Shown: positions 36,251 through 45,475, numbered from the stretch's first letter. The stretch: DNA of 64,000 nt from Paludibacteraceae bacterium (GCA_017632345.1 JAGBRL010000070.1:1-64000); one strand, 5' to 3'. Notes: a model not told the origin generated them from the letters alone. Numbers and translations: made by a program.

Positions 36251-38101
36251 TCAATAGACCTTGCCCTCTTTCAAATCCTTCATAAACTGCTCTATCACCG
36301 GCAATGCTTTATCTGCGCTGTCAATACCGTTCAGACGGCTGTCCAAAGGGCATTGACCGTCCTTGTTCCTGTTTATAACGTGCGGCACAACCTCGTCATA
36401 AATAACCTTCACATTATTTTTCTTCAGCATCTCCAGAGCCGGCTTCGTCACAACACGAGTGCGTACACCCTTCACGCCGCCAAGCACCATAAGAGCTGCC
36501 GCGCCCTGCCCTACAATCTTATCCGCCATCAGTGCGCCGTCCAAAAACTTATCAGACGACTTATACAAATCATACAGATCATTCACGCCGCTCTTGCCAA
36601 ACGTGCGCGTCTCTTCGCGATTGCTCACCACGCAAGAGTGCTTGCCATTTTCAAGAAGCCTAAAGAGAGAGGTGAGCCTTGCCACCTGACCGAGGTCTGC
36701 CCCGTCAATCTTCAGTTCCTCCACAATACGGTCTATACGCTGCATCTCTTTGCCGATTTCGATTCTCTGCGGACAATGAGGCAGACAGTGACCACAATCT
36801 ATGCAATGATTAGCCTGACGCAGCTTAGGCACCTTTCTGTCGTACCCAATCAAGAACGCCTTGCGCGCCTCCGCGTACCTTTTATCATTCCTGTCCTGTA
36901 TCACATTGCCCTCGTCCAGACATTTGTTCAGATGCGAGAAAATACCCGGAATATCCAATCCGTACGGACAAGGCATGCAATACTGGCAAGCCGTGCAAGG
37001 CACTGCAAGCCTGTTATTTACAAACGCCACCGCAATCTTTTCAAGCAGCTCGAACTCGTCGCTGTTCAACGGTTTCAACGGAGAATAAGTTTTGACATTC
37101 TCCTTCAGATGCTCAATATAAGTCATACCGCTGATGACCGACAATATATTCTCCTGCGACCCTGCAAAACGGAAAGCCCACGAAGCCACGCTCGCCTCCG
37201 GCTCTCTCTCTTTCAGTCTCTTGTTAGACTTATTGCTGAGGGAAGCCAAGCGTCCGCCAAGAAGCGGCTCCATTACAAGCGCCGGTATGTTGCGCTTAAC
37301 AAGCTCGCCGTAAAGATATTCCGAATTTGTGTTCCCCGGATTAATCTCCTTGGCATGATTCCAGTCCACATAATTATGCTGAATAAGGACAAAGTCCCAC
37401 TTTATCTTGTCGTGCAGCGACAGCAAATAGTCGTACACTCTAATATCTCCATGATACGAGAACCCAAGATTTCTGATTCGTCCGGCTTTTCTCTCCTCTA
37501 TAAGGAAATCCAGCATGCCGTTGTTGAAGTAACGGTCGTAAAGCACCTTCATCGCATCCTCGCCGCCGCCAACCGCATGCAGCAGATAGTAATCAATGTA
37601 GTCAACCTGCAGCTCGGTGAACGAGTTTTTGTACATTTCGAGAGACGCCTCACGAGAATAGTCGCCAAAATTAGACAACTTTGTAGAGATGAAAAAATCC
37701 TCCCTTTTATGTCTGCTCAGAGCTATCCCTATAGACTTTTCCGAACGTCCCTGACAATAAGCCGGAGATGTGTCGAAGAAGTTCACACCATGCTCAATCG
37801 CATAGTCAACCATTTGGTTCACACGCTCTTGGTCTATGTTGTTTTTGTCATCTTCCCTTCCGCTCATACCTTTCTCAGTAGGCAGACGCATACAGCCGTA
37901 CCCGAGCAGCGAAACCTTGTCGCCATGCAGATTCGTCCGGTAAGTCATCTTGTCTGTCGGAACATTTTCGTTTGCCAGACCGCTCTTGGCCGTATTCTCT
38001 TTAGGCGTGCAACCTGCCATAATAGCAGTTGCAGTCACAGCGCCCGCACCAAACGCCTTTAAGAAAGAGCGTCGAGACATATTCTTTTCCTTTGTGTCCA
38101 T
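36251..38101 (-). CDS. Tat-exported aldo/keto reductase with 4Fe-4S domain fused to DUF1893
   Basis: A 616-residue protein. The N terminus has a Tat motif, SRRSFLK at 9-15, a hydrophobic stretch and a lipobox-like IMAGC, so it is probably a Tat-exported lipoprotein. Residues ~55-360 are an aldo/keto reductase barrel (LLGYGCMRLPT, DTSPAYCQGRSE). Residues ~365-460 carry ferredoxin-like clusters CTACQYCMPCP and CIDCGHCLPHCP. The last ~130 residues (from SLFRLLENGKHSCVVSN through IVGQGAAALMVLGGV to CPLDSRL) match DUF1893, a domain usually encoded alone. Electron transfer to an unknown substrate is inferred. Divergent from the O-methyltransferase gene. Confidence 0.85.
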   Translation of the reverse strand: MDTKEKNMSRRSFLKAFGAGAVTATAIMAGCTPKENTAKSGLANENVPTDKMTYRTNLHGDKVSLLGYGCMRLPTEKGMSGREDDKNNIDQERVNQMVDYAIEHGVNFFDTSPAYCQGRSEKSIGIALSRHKREDFFISTKLSNFGDYSREASLEMYKNSFTELQVDYIDYYLLHAVGGGEDAMKVLYDRYFNNGMLDFLIEERKAGRIRNLGFSYHGDIRVYDYLLSLHDKIKWDFVLIQHNYVDWNHAKEINPGNTNSEYLYGELVKRNIPALVMEPLLGGRLASLSNKSNKRLKEREPEASVASWAFRFAGSQENILSVISGMTYIEHLKENVKTYSPLKPLNSDEFELLEKIAVAFVNNRLAVPCTACQYCMPCPYGLDIPGIFSHLNKCLDEGNVIQDRNDKRYAEARKAFLIGYDRKVPKLRQANHCIDCGHCLPHCPQRIEIGKEMQRIDRIVEELKIDGADLGQVARLTSLFRLLENGKHSCVVSNREETRTFGKSGVNDLYDLYKSSDKFLDGALMADKIVGQGAAALMVLGGVKGVRTRVVTKPALEMLKKNNVKVIYDEVVPHVINRNKDGQCPLDSRLNGIDSADKALPVIEQFMKDLKEGKVY

Positions 38102-38312
38102 TTATACTTTAACAATTAAAAAATTTACCTAAAAAAGTAAGAGACATCTGCCAGCCAAATCCAAGGTTCTTGTCTTCAGACAAACAGAGCTGTTTTAACT
38201 TTCATGCCACAAATATAGGTCTAAGTAATGAATTTTAAAAATATACCGGCAAAAACTCTGTCAATACTTCTTATTTTAGACAAAACTTTTTCTGTTTTTG
38301 CACCATAAACAC

Positions 38313-38320
38313 TATCTTTG
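38313..38320 (+). promoter_or_regulatory. -7 box directly before the O-methyltransferase gene
   Basis: TATCTTTG fits TAnnTTTG and ends only five bases before the ATG at 38326, so the transcript would be leaderless or nearly so. The -33 element is weak. Confidence 0.4.
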
Positions 38321-38325
38321 CACAC

Positions 38326-38967
38326 ATGAAGGCAAATGATGTACAACTCGAAGAGTATATTCTTCAACATATTGACAGGGAACCTGATTTTCTGAAAAAA
38401 CTGACGCGCGACACCAATCTTTACACGCTGAAGCCGCGCATGCTGTCCGGACATCTGCAAGGCAGACTTCTGAAAATGTTCTGCAACATGATGTCGCCAA
38501 AAAACATCCTCGAAATCGGAACGTTCACAGGCTATTCTGCTCTGTGCATGGCGGAGGCTCTTCCTGCCGACGGAGAACTGCACACCATCGAAATCAACGA
38601 TGAAATGGAGGATTTTCTGCTGAATGTCTTTGACGAAGCCGGAACGGACGGAGCTAAAGTGAAGCTGCATATCGGCGACGCTCTGGACATCATACCCTCT
38701 CTCGACTTAACGTTTGACGTCGTCTTTATGGACGGTAACAAACGTCACTACGTGCAGTACCTCGACGCTGTCTATCCGAAACTGAAGAAAGGCGGGGTCA
38801 TAATTGCAGACAACACTCTGTGGGACGGGCACGTGCTTGAGACGGACAGCAAAGACGCGCAAACCGTCGGAATAATGAAATTCAACGACCTTGTAGCCTC
38901 TGACGACAGGTTCGAAAAGGTTATCGTCCCTATTCGAGACGGAATGACTCTTATCAGAAAATTATAA
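38326..38967 (+). CDS. SAM-dependent O-methyltransferase (family 3)
   Basis: A 213-residue catechol/caffeoyl-CoA-type O-methyltransferase. SAM-binding motif NILEIGTFTGYSALCMAEAL is at about 64-83, the acidic ribose-binding IEINDEMED follows, and DVVFMDGNKRHYV plus GGVIIADNTLWDGHV supply the metal-binding residues. The N terminus LEEYILQHIDREPDFL is typical of the bacterial family. Natural substrate unknown. It is followed nine bases later by an FKBP lipoprotein gene. Confidence 0.93.
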   Translation: MKANDVQLEEYILQHIDREPDFLKKLTRDTNLYTLKPRMLSGHLQGRLLKMFCNMMSPKNILEIGTFTGYSALCMAEALPADGELHTIEINDEMEDFLLNVFDEAGTDGAKVKLHIGDALDIIPSLDLTFDVVFMDGNKRHYVQYLDAVYPKLKKGGVIIADNTLWDGHVLETDSKDAQTVGIMKFNDLVASDDRFEKVIVPIRDGMTLIRKL

Positions 38968-38976
38968 TTTTATTAT

Positions 38977-39492
38977 ATGAAGACAAATTTATTATTTACC
39001 ATCCTCTTGGCTTTGGCCTCTTTCTCTTTATGCTCGTGCAACGACGACGAAGATGAATACGAAGGAAAAAGCTCCACTCTTATAAATAGGGAGAACAAAG
39101 AAGCCGGGGAAAAATTTCTTGAAGACAACAAAAGCGCTGACGGTGTGAAAGAGACGTACACCGGTCTGCAATACTCTGTAATTACGAACGGCAAAGGCGA
39201 ACAGCCTGCACTGAAAGACTCTGTCATCATCTCTTTCAAAGGGCAATTGATAGACAACACTGTCTTCTGCGACGTTGACTCGTTCAAAGTCCTTGTGTCA
39301 GACGAATCGGAAGGCATGCAGGAAGGCTTGTGTCTGATGTCCGAAGGCAGCGAATACAAACTTTTCGTCCCTTACTACCTTGCATTCGGAAGCAATTCAA
39401 AATCGTTCGCTTATAACAACAAGAACGTGTCTGTCGGGCCATATTCCGCCATCTTATACACTGTTGAACTGCACAAGGTCATAAAGAAATAA
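38977..39492 (+). CDS. FKBP-type peptidyl-prolyl isomerase-like lipoprotein
   Basis: A 171-residue exported lipoprotein: signal peptide MKTNLLFTILLALASFSLCSC with lipid-attachment Cys at 19 or 21, then an acidic linker. The rest resembles FKBP-type isomerases of the Bacteroidetes DUF4827 kind: GLQYSVITNGKGEQPALKDS, a short IISFKGQL strand, and LCLMSEGSEYKLFVPYYLAFGS. Several active-site aromatic residues are not conserved, so activity is uncertain. It starts nine bases after the methyltransferase gene. Confidence 0.75.
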   Translation: MKTNLLFTILLALASFSLCSCNDDEDEYEGKSSTLINRENKEAGEKFLEDNKSADGVKETYTGLQYSVITNGKGEQPALKDSVIISFKGQLIDNTVFCDVDSFKVLVSDESEGMQEGLCLMSEGSEYKLFVPYYLAFGSNSKSFAYNNKNVSVGPYSAILYTVELHKVIKK

Positions 39493-39515
39493 CGTCCGAA
39501 TAAAAAAATTAAGCG

Positions 39516-40496
39516 ATGGAGAACAAAACGCTAAAAAACGCCATTCAGATTACCGTGTCGCTGCTAATTGGCGGCGGACTCTTCTGGTGGGTTTACAAAG
39601 ACCAGGACATAGACCGCATGGTCAAGGACTTTCAAGGGGCTAAAATCTTCTGGATTCTGTTTCCTTTGGCACTTGGACTGCTGAGCCATTTCGTCAGAGC
39701 TTTAAGATGGAAGATGCTCATCGAGCCGCTTGGCAAGTCGCCGAAGACATCAAACGTATTTTGCTCCGTGCTGGTTGCTTATTTTGCGAACTTCATACTG
39801 CCAAGGGCTGGTGAAGTGGCGCGATGCGGCGTGCTGAAAAAGTACGAGGGAATTTCGTTCACAGGCCTGCTTGGCACTGTTATTGTGGAAAGAACTTTCG
39901 ACATGATTGTTCTTCTGTGCATCGTGGCGGTTACGTTCGCGGCTCAGTTTGACGTGATTTACTCCTACCTGCACAGCGAAGGCATCATAGACAGTCTGGC
40001 CGGCCTAGCGTCACATCCGGTGTTTATAGGCCTTACAGTGCTTTCGCTTGCCTTGCTGTTCTTCTTCAGAAAAAAGATTATGTCGCTGTCCATCTTCGAC
40101 AAAGTCAGAGGAATGATAAACAATATGATTTCAGGTCTGAAATCGTTCACTAAGATGAAGAACAAATGGCTCTTCCTTTTTCACTCTGTAATGATTTTCG
40201 CTCTATATTACGGCATGCTCTATTTCAGCTTCTGGGCGTTTGACTTTACGGAAAACTTGAGCGTTCTTGCAGGTCTGGTTACATACGTGATAGGCAGTTT
40301 CGGCATTGTGGCGCCAGTGCAGGGCGGCATAGGAGCATGGCACTATCTCACAATCGGAGCGTTAGGTCTGTACGGGGTTGCCCATGAGCAAGCCGCGACG
40401 TTCGCATTTGTGGTGCATCTCGCTCAAATGCTAATGCTTATAGGGGCAGGAGCAATATCTCTTGTTGTTCTGCAAGTTATAAACAGAAAGAAATAA
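39516..40496 (+). CDS. LPG-synthase-TM (YbhN/UPF0104) flippase-like protein, second copy
   Basis: A 326-residue polytopic membrane protein of the same family as the one at 20767. About seven or eight hydrophobic segments, the conserved central FILPRAGEVARCGVLKKYEGI near residue 90 and the GIVAPVQGGIGAWHYL motif near 265 are present. No soluble domain follows. It is the third gene of a short operon (methyltransferase, lipoprotein, this gene), 23 bases after the lipoprotein, and ends in a strong terminator. Confidence 0.85.
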   Translation: MENKTLKNAIQITVSLLIGGGLFWWVYKDQDIDRMVKDFQGAKIFWILFPLALGLLSHFVRALRWKMLIEPLGKSPKTSNVFCSVLVAYFANFILPRAGEVARCGVLKKYEGISFTGLLGTVIVERTFDMIVLLCIVAVTFAAQFDVIYSYLHSEGIIDSLAGLASHPVFIGLTVLSLALLFFFRKKIMSLSIFDKVRGMINNMISGLKSFTKMKNKWLFLFHSVMIFALYYGMLYFSFWAFDFTENLSVLAGLVTYVIGSFGIVAPVQGGIGAWHYLTIGALGLYGVAHEQAATFAFVVHLAQMLMLIGAGAISLVVLQVINRKK

Positions 40497-40518
40497 AAGC
40501 GTAAAACACGCTTAACGC

Positions 40519-40552
40519 AGAAACGTAGGGGTCACTCTACGTTTCTTTTTTT
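40519..40552. terminator. Terminator between convergent genes
   Basis: A perfect 10-bp stem AGAAACGTAG/CTACGTTTCT with an eight-base loop and a T7 tract on the plus strand. Confidence 0.9.
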
Positions 40553-40561
40553 GACTTGTCT

Positions 40562-41683
40562 TCACGCAAAGAAATCCTTCACATTAGACACTATAAACTC
40601 AAGCTGCTCCTCGTCCAGTTCTGTGTGCATCGGCAATGAAAGCACGCGCTTTGCCAGCCGCTCCGAAACAGGACAGTCGCCAACCTTAAAGCCAGAGCCT
40701 GCAAATGCCTTTTGCAAATGCAGCGGAATCGGATAATAGACCATGGACGGAATGCCTCTTTCCGCCAGAAAAGCCTTCAGGTCATCACGCCTTTCGGTCT
40801 GAATTGTGTATTGATGAAAAACGTGCGCAGAATCCGCACTTCTAACCGGACACTTAATCTGCTCCACATCCATAAACGCAGAATCATAAAACTCCGCCGC
40901 ACGCTGCCTTGCCCTTGTATAATCATCAAGATAGCGAAGCTTCACATCGAGCACAGCCGCCTGTATTCCGTCGAGCCGCGAATTCACCCCCACTCTGTCA
41001 TGATGATAACGCACCTCCATGCCGTGATTGGCCACAGAGCGGAGCACATTTGCAAGATTGTCATCATTTGTAAACATCGCGCCGCCGTCGCCAAAACAAC
41101 CTAAGTTTTTAGACGGGAAGAAAGAAGTGCAGCCCACATGCCCCATGCAGCCGGAGACCCCTTCCCGTCCGTCGGCAAAACGGTAACGCGCCGACACAGA
41201 CTGGCAAGCATCCTCAATAACAAACAGCTCATGCTTTTCTGCCAGTTTCATAATCGCGTCCATATCCGCATTCTGACCGAAGAGATGCACCGGAACAATC
41301 GCCTTTGTGCGTTCCGTAATCAGAGCCTCAACCTTATCAGCAGAGATGCAGAACGTATCCTCGTCAACATCGCAGAACACAGGTTTCAGACCGAGCAGAG
41401 CCGCCGCCTCCGCCGTTGCGATAAACGTGAACGAAGGCACAATAATCTCATCTCCCGGCTTCAGGCCAAGAGCCATCATCGAAATCTGCAAAGCGTCAGT
41501 GCCGTTGCCGCAAGGGATAACATGCTTCACGCAGAGGAACTGCTCCATATTGCGGCAAAAAAGCTCCACACCGGCACCCTTGACAAACGCAGCCGACGCA
41601 ATCACGTCCGCAATCCGCTCGTCAACCTCTTTCTTTATCTTCAAATATTGACCTTTAAGGTCAACCATCTCTATCCGTCTCAT
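40562..41683 (-). CDS. DegT/DnrJ/EryC1/StrS aminotransferase
   Basis: A 373-residue PLP-dependent sugar aminotransferase of the nucleotide-sugar type (WbpE/WlbC-like). GNGTDALQISMMAL is the PLP-phosphate binding region, IEDACQS carries the Asp, and TSFFPSKNLGCFGDGG contains the PLP lysine. It probably makes an amino sugar for O-antigen or A-LPS; the substrate cannot be read from sequence. No other sugar genes are next to it, so it may act in trans with a distant cluster. T9SS cargo anchoring needs A-LPS, which would fit. Confidence 0.9.
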   Translation of the reverse strand: MRRIEMVDLKGQYLKIKKEVDERIADVIASAAFVKGAGVELFCRNMEQFLCVKHVIPCGNGTDALQISMMALGLKPGDEIIVPSFTFIATAEAAALLGLKPVFCDVDEDTFCISADKVEALITERTKAIVPVHLFGQNADMDAIMKLAEKHELFVIEDACQSVSARYRFADGREGVSGCMGHVGCTSFFPSKNLGCFGDGGAMFTNDDNLANVLRSVANHGMEVRYHHDRVGVNSRLDGIQAAVLDVKLRYLDDYTRARQRAAEFYDSAFMDVEQIKCPVRSADSAHVFHQYTIQTERRDDLKAFLAERGIPSMVYYPIPLHLQKAFAGSGFKVGDCPVSERLAKRVLSLPMHTELDEEQLEFIVSNVKDFFA

Positions 41684-41920
41684 ACAAAGTTAATTTGTAC
41701 AAAGATGACGCTTTAATTTTATTAATGAAAGTTTCGGCACGTTTTTTTATCCTAAACGCCCTCGATTTAATCATAATTAGTTATCACAGCAACAAAAATT
41801 ACCTACTTTTTTGTATTTATCAGCAAAACAAAAGTCACTAAATTTGCGTCATTTAAGGTAAGTTTTATCACAGGCAAAAAAAAGCAGTGACAACCGCACC
41901 TTATTTTAAGCCGCAATAAT

Positions 41921-41928
41921 TATCTTTG
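41921..41928 (+). promoter_or_regulatory. -7 box of the hemerythrin-LuxR operon
   Basis: TATCTTTG fits TAnnTTTG, 121 bases before the ATG at 42050. No clear -33 element. Bases 41717-41920 hold no ORF that I can support. Confidence 0.4.
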
Positions 41929-42049
41929 CTACGGCTATCCGCGGCCTGCTTGCTGACACGTCAAAAACAGACGGGCCGTCATAGGCCAAGCTCCAACAGA
42001 GAGCCTCAACAAGGTTATCTTTTTCACAAATTTAAACAGATTCTTAAAC

Positions 42050-42745
42050 ATGTACAAAATAGGACAATACAAAGCTACAGACCTGATGAGCGACTTGATT
42101 TGCAAGAACTATCCGATGCTTCTTGTCATGAGCCGTTTCGGCATTGCTCTTGGGTTCGGGGAGGACACCATAGATACGGCGTGCCGGAAAAACAATGTCG
42201 ATACAGGCACGTTCCTGTCGGTAGTCAATCTGCTGATAGGAGAAGAGATAGGCTACAGAGCTGAAACGCTTCCTAACATTTCAATTCCGTCTTTGGTTGA
42301 GTACCTGCGCAATTCGCATTCATACTTTCTCGACTTCAGGCTGCCGTCCATCAAGCACAGCCTGATTAACGCCCTAAGCGATATAGAGAACGACGCAAAC
42401 TCCATAATCCTTAAATACTTCGACGAATATTACGAAGAGGTCAAAAGGCACATGAATTACGAAGAGGCCAACGTGTTCCCGTATGTCGAAGCTCTGCTTT
42501 CCGGCGAGAGCGTCCGCTCCGACTACAGAATAGACATCTTCAGCAAGCAGCACGACCATGTGGAGGAAAAACTTTCCGAGCTGAAAAACATCATCATAAA
42601 ATATTATTCGGCAAACAACAACAAGCTGAACTGCGTTCTATTTGATATATTCTCATGTTCGGAAGACCTTGCCTCTCACAACAAGGTGGAAGACATGCTT
42701 TTTGTTCCGACAATAACACAAATAGAGATTCAAAAGGAGAAGTGA
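42050..42745 (+). CDS. Hemerythrin-domain protein (RIC/YtfE-like)
   Basis: A 231-residue cytosolic protein. The N-terminal ~75 residues resemble the ScdA/RIC N domain (DLMSDLICKNYPMLLVMSRFGI). A four-helix hemerythrin-like domain follows with di-iron ligand candidates in RNSHSYFLDFRLPSIKHSL, HMNYEEANVFPY, KQHDHVEEKL and SHNKVEDMLF. Family members sense or repair damage from NO and oxidants. The stop TGA overlaps the next gene's ATG by one base (TGATG), so it is translationally coupled to the LuxR-type regulator. Confidence 0.88.
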   Translation: MYKIGQYKATDLMSDLICKNYPMLLVMSRFGIALGFGEDTIDTACRKNNVDTGTFLSVVNLLIGEEIGYRAETLPNISIPSLVEYLRNSHSYFLDFRLPSIKHSLINALSDIENDANSIILKYFDEYYEEVKRHMNYEEANVFPYVEALLSGESVRSDYRIDIFSKQHDHVEEKLSELKNIIIKYYSANNNKLNCVLFDIFSCSEDLASHNKVEDMLFVPTITQIEIQKEK

Positions 42746-43347
42746 TGGTCAGAAGAATTCACATAGCGATAGTGGAGCCTTCCGTTATTATACGCAACGG
42801 TATAGTCTCTGTGCTGAAAAGGCTCAATCTCGACATTGACATTGTTGAGATTTCGGACATGCCCCAGCTGCAAAGCTTGCTGGAAAAGCACAACCCTGAT
42901 GTTGTAATCATAGACCCGACTCAGATTGGAATGATTTCCCTGCAGCACATCAAGGAAAATCTAAGCGGCTCTAAAAAGTTCATCGCTTTGCAAAGCAACC
43001 TTGCCGACGCATCCGCGCTGAAGGGTTACGACGAGTTCATCTCCCTCTATGACTCTGCAGAGCAGATCAAGGCAAAGGTGGAGTCTATCATTTCAGAAAA
43101 CAAGCAGGACGATTCGGACAAACAGGAGCTTAGCCAACGCGAGAAAGAGATAGTCTCCTGCATTGTGAAAGGGCTGACAAACAAACAGATTGCAGAGGTG
43201 CTTCATCTTTCCGTACACACTGTAATGACGCACCGCAGAAACATTTCAGGCAAACTCCAGATACACTCTTCTGCCGGACTTGCCATTTATGCGATAGTAA
43301 ACAAGCTTGTGTCGCTCGACGAGATAAAAGGCTTGAAAAACATCTGA
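42745..43347 (+). CDS. LuxR-type transcriptional regulator
   Basis: A 200-residue response-regulator-like protein. The N-terminal half looks like a degenerate receiver (IHIAIVEPSVIIRNGI, DVVIIDPTQIG), and no conserved Lys in the expected place is obvious, so phosphorylation is doubtful. The C-terminal HTH spans about 135-190: LSQREKEIVSCIVKGLTNKQ and HLSVHTVMTHRRNISGKL. Start is the ATG overlapping the hemerythrin stop; the longer frame from 42655 would overlap that gene. A hemerythrin-sensed redox or NO signal passed to this regulator is inferred. Confidence 0.88.
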   Translation: MVRRIHIAIVEPSVIIRNGIVSVLKRLNLDIDIVEISDMPQLQSLLEKHNPDVVIIDPTQIGMISLQHIKENLSGSKKFIALQSNLADASALKGYDEFISLYDSAEQIKAKVESIISENKQDDSDKQELSQREKEIVSCIVKGLTNKQIAEVLHLSVHTVMTHRRNISGKLQIHSSAGLAIYAIVNKLVSLDEIKGLKNI

Positions 43348-43361
43348 CCTCTATCGTTTTC

Positions 43362-43396
43362 AAAAAAAATGCAGGCCCGCAATAACGCACCTGCAT
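43362..43396 (-). terminator. Terminator of the TPR gene
   Basis: Stem ATGCAGG/CCTGCAT (43396-43390 and 43375-43369) extended by inner GC pairs and followed by T8 on the minus strand. Confidence 0.75.
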
Positions 43397-43417
43397 TGTC
43401 TCGTTCTGCGCGACGAT

Positions 43418-45475
43418 TCACTCTCCGGCCTTTTTCATTATCGTCATTTTCAAACTTTGAGAGTCAAAGCTTATTGCGCCAAGCGCCTCCAGACACTTTT
43501 TGCTCAGCACAATCTTAGACGACGGGGCTGCCACAATCTTCAGCTTCAAATCCTTCAGTTCCAGCTCGCCAATCTTCAAAGAACGCAGAATGACCTCCGA
43601 ATCCGCCTTGACATCTGCTACCGACACCTGTTCTGCTGAAGCAGCTGACGCAATATCCTTCTTATCCAAGAAACCATACTTGTACAAGAACTGCACGTCA
43701 AGCAAAGAAATCTGCATGACATCAGCCGTGTCACAAATAAACGTGGTGTTCCAGCCGTTTGCAACGCAGTCCATTTCATAGCGTTTATCCGCCGTCAGCT
43801 TCACGTCAACCACAACCGTATCAGCAAAAACCATACTTGCCGAAGTATCTGCCGCCGAAACAGCTATCGTGCCAGTCTTCACTCTCCACTCGTACAGCAA
43901 AGTCTTGTAAGGGTGCGTTTTTCTCAAGCTATCCATAAACACATTGCCATCGAGCTGCAAAAATCCACGGAAGCCCAGTTCAAAAGCGGTCTGCAGTCTG
44001 TCCAGAGCCACAGAATCTTTGTTCATGCACGCATATAAAGAGGCCGCGTCATAATAGTTATGCACAGTCGGGAACTCGCCAAGCACACTCTCCTGCCACT
44101 GCTCCGCCTCCTCCTGCTTGCCCAAGAAACACAAAGCCAACGCCCTGCAGTTCTTTGATTTTTTTGCGAACGTCTCATTCTGCGCAATATCGGAGAAGTC
44201 GTTCATAGCCTGCTGCCTTTTATTCAGCTTATTCAGGCAAAGCAAAGCTCTGTTCAGCAACATCTCATTAGACTTGCACACCGAAAGCCCCACGTTATAA
44301 TCATTCAACGCACCGTTAAAATCGCCGAGCGACTCTTTAGTTTTCGCTCTGAGCAGATACAAGCTGCCGTTCATAGGTCCAAGAGCCACCGCCTTGTCCA
44401 GATTCACCAAAGCCTGATTAGCCTCTCCGCGCGTCAGCTGAAGGTCTGCATACAAAGAGTAAGCGCGAGCAGACTCCTCCAGTTCAAGAGCAAGCTTATA
44501 CTCGTCAGCCGCCCGGTTATAATCGCCCATCGACTTGTAACAATTAGCGCGGCCGATGCACAGCAACGCATATTTTTCGCCAAGCTTACTTTCCAAAAGG
44601 TTATAATCATCTATCGCCTTAGAGTATTGGCCAAGAGCCTCATACAAAGCGGCACGAGCCTGAAGCCACAGTTCCTCGTTCTCCATAAGCGCAACCTTGG
44701 AGCTAATTTTAGGCAAAGCGTAGTTGCTGCATTTCGTGGCGTAATCCACAAGCACAGGCAGGTCCGCCGAATAATCTTCGTTAAAAGTGATAAGCTCCAT
44801 CATATCGTTAAAGGCCTGCATATTATCGCCCTTCACCGCATAAGCCTCGCAACGATTTCTGTAAACGACCTCGTTTTGCGGATAGATTACATCAAGTTTG
44901 TTAAACGCCTCGATAGCCTTCAGATACTGTTTCTTGGCAACCTGATTGACTGCCAGTCCCATCAGAGCGTCAAAATTTGTCTCGTCAATCTGCAAAGCCT
45001 TTTTATAGTCCGCATCAGACTTGTTCAGTTGCCTTATGCGCGCAAACACCTCGCCGCGCGACACCAATGCCTTCTCATCGTTAGGGTCAGACACCAGCGC
45101 TTCTGTAAAGTCCGCCAGAGCCTTGTTCATCTCCTCCATTGCTCGATAAACAACGCCGCGCTGAGTGAAAAGATGATTACGTTTGACCTCGCTTCTCTTA
45201 GACAATTTGTTTTCCAGCTTCAGAGCGCTGTTTATGTCCGCCAGAGCCGCCACTTTGTTTCCCGCTCCAAGCAACGCCTGAGAACGATAGTAATACCCTA
45301 CAGGGTCTGACTTGCTCTCGTTTATGTATTGCGTGAAGGCATTGCCCGCCTCCGTGTACTCTTTAAAGTTGAGGGAACTGATTCCAGACGACAAAAGGTC
45401 GTCCTTCTTTGCTGCAAATGCCATTTGGCACAATGCCAGAATTACAAATAATATAGAAAACCTGTTTTTCATCAT
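43418..45475 (-). CDS. TPR protein with degenerate retropepsin-like C-terminal domain
   Basis: A 685-residue exported protein. Start at 45475 (or 45472) gives signal peptide MMKNRFSILFVILALCQMAFA. Residues ~25-530 form at least a dozen tetratricopeptide repeats (for example SDPVGYYYRSQALLGAGN, GDYNRAADEYKLALELEE). The last ~130 residues resemble a bacterial clan-AA aspartic protease: NGWNTTFICDTADVMQISL in place of the usual DTGAS flap, then LRSLKIGELELKDL and ALGAISFDSQSLKMTI. The active-site Gly is Ala (DTA), so activity is doubtful. It is monocistronic, and the role is unknown. Confidence 0.85.
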   Translation of the reverse strand: MMKNRFSILFVILALCQMAFAAKKDDLLSSGISSLNFKEYTEAGNAFTQYINESKSDPVGYYYRSQALLGAGNKVAALADINSALKLENKLSKRSEVKRNHLFTQRGVVYRAMEEMNKALADFTEALVSDPNDEKALVSRGEVFARIRQLNKSDADYKKALQIDETNFDALMGLAVNQVAKKQYLKAIEAFNKLDVIYPQNEVVYRNRCEAYAVKGDNMQAFNDMMELITFNEDYSADLPVLVDYATKCSNYALPKISSKVALMENEELWLQARAALYEALGQYSKAIDDYNLLESKLGEKYALLCIGRANCYKSMGDYNRAADEYKLALELEESARAYSLYADLQLTRGEANQALVNLDKAVALGPMNGSLYLLRAKTKESLGDFNGALNDYNVGLSVCKSNEMLLNRALLCLNKLNKRQQAMNDFSDIAQNETFAKKSKNCRALALCFLGKQEEAEQWQESVLGEFPTVHNYYDAASLYACMNKDSVALDRLQTAFELGFRGFLQLDGNVFMDSLRKTHPYKTLLYEWRVKTGTIAVSAADTSASMVFADTVVVDVKLTADKRYEMDCVANGWNTTFICDTADVMQISLLDVQFLYKYGFLDKKDIASAASAEQVSVADVKADSEVILRSLKIGELELKDLKLKIVAAPSSKIVLSKKCLEALGAISFDSQSLKMTIMKKAGE

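Noticed and set aside
36248..38062. 604-codon plus-strand ORF opposite the aldo/keto reductase gene
   Set aside because: Antisense shadow of a gene with clear domains; no signal, start context or family.
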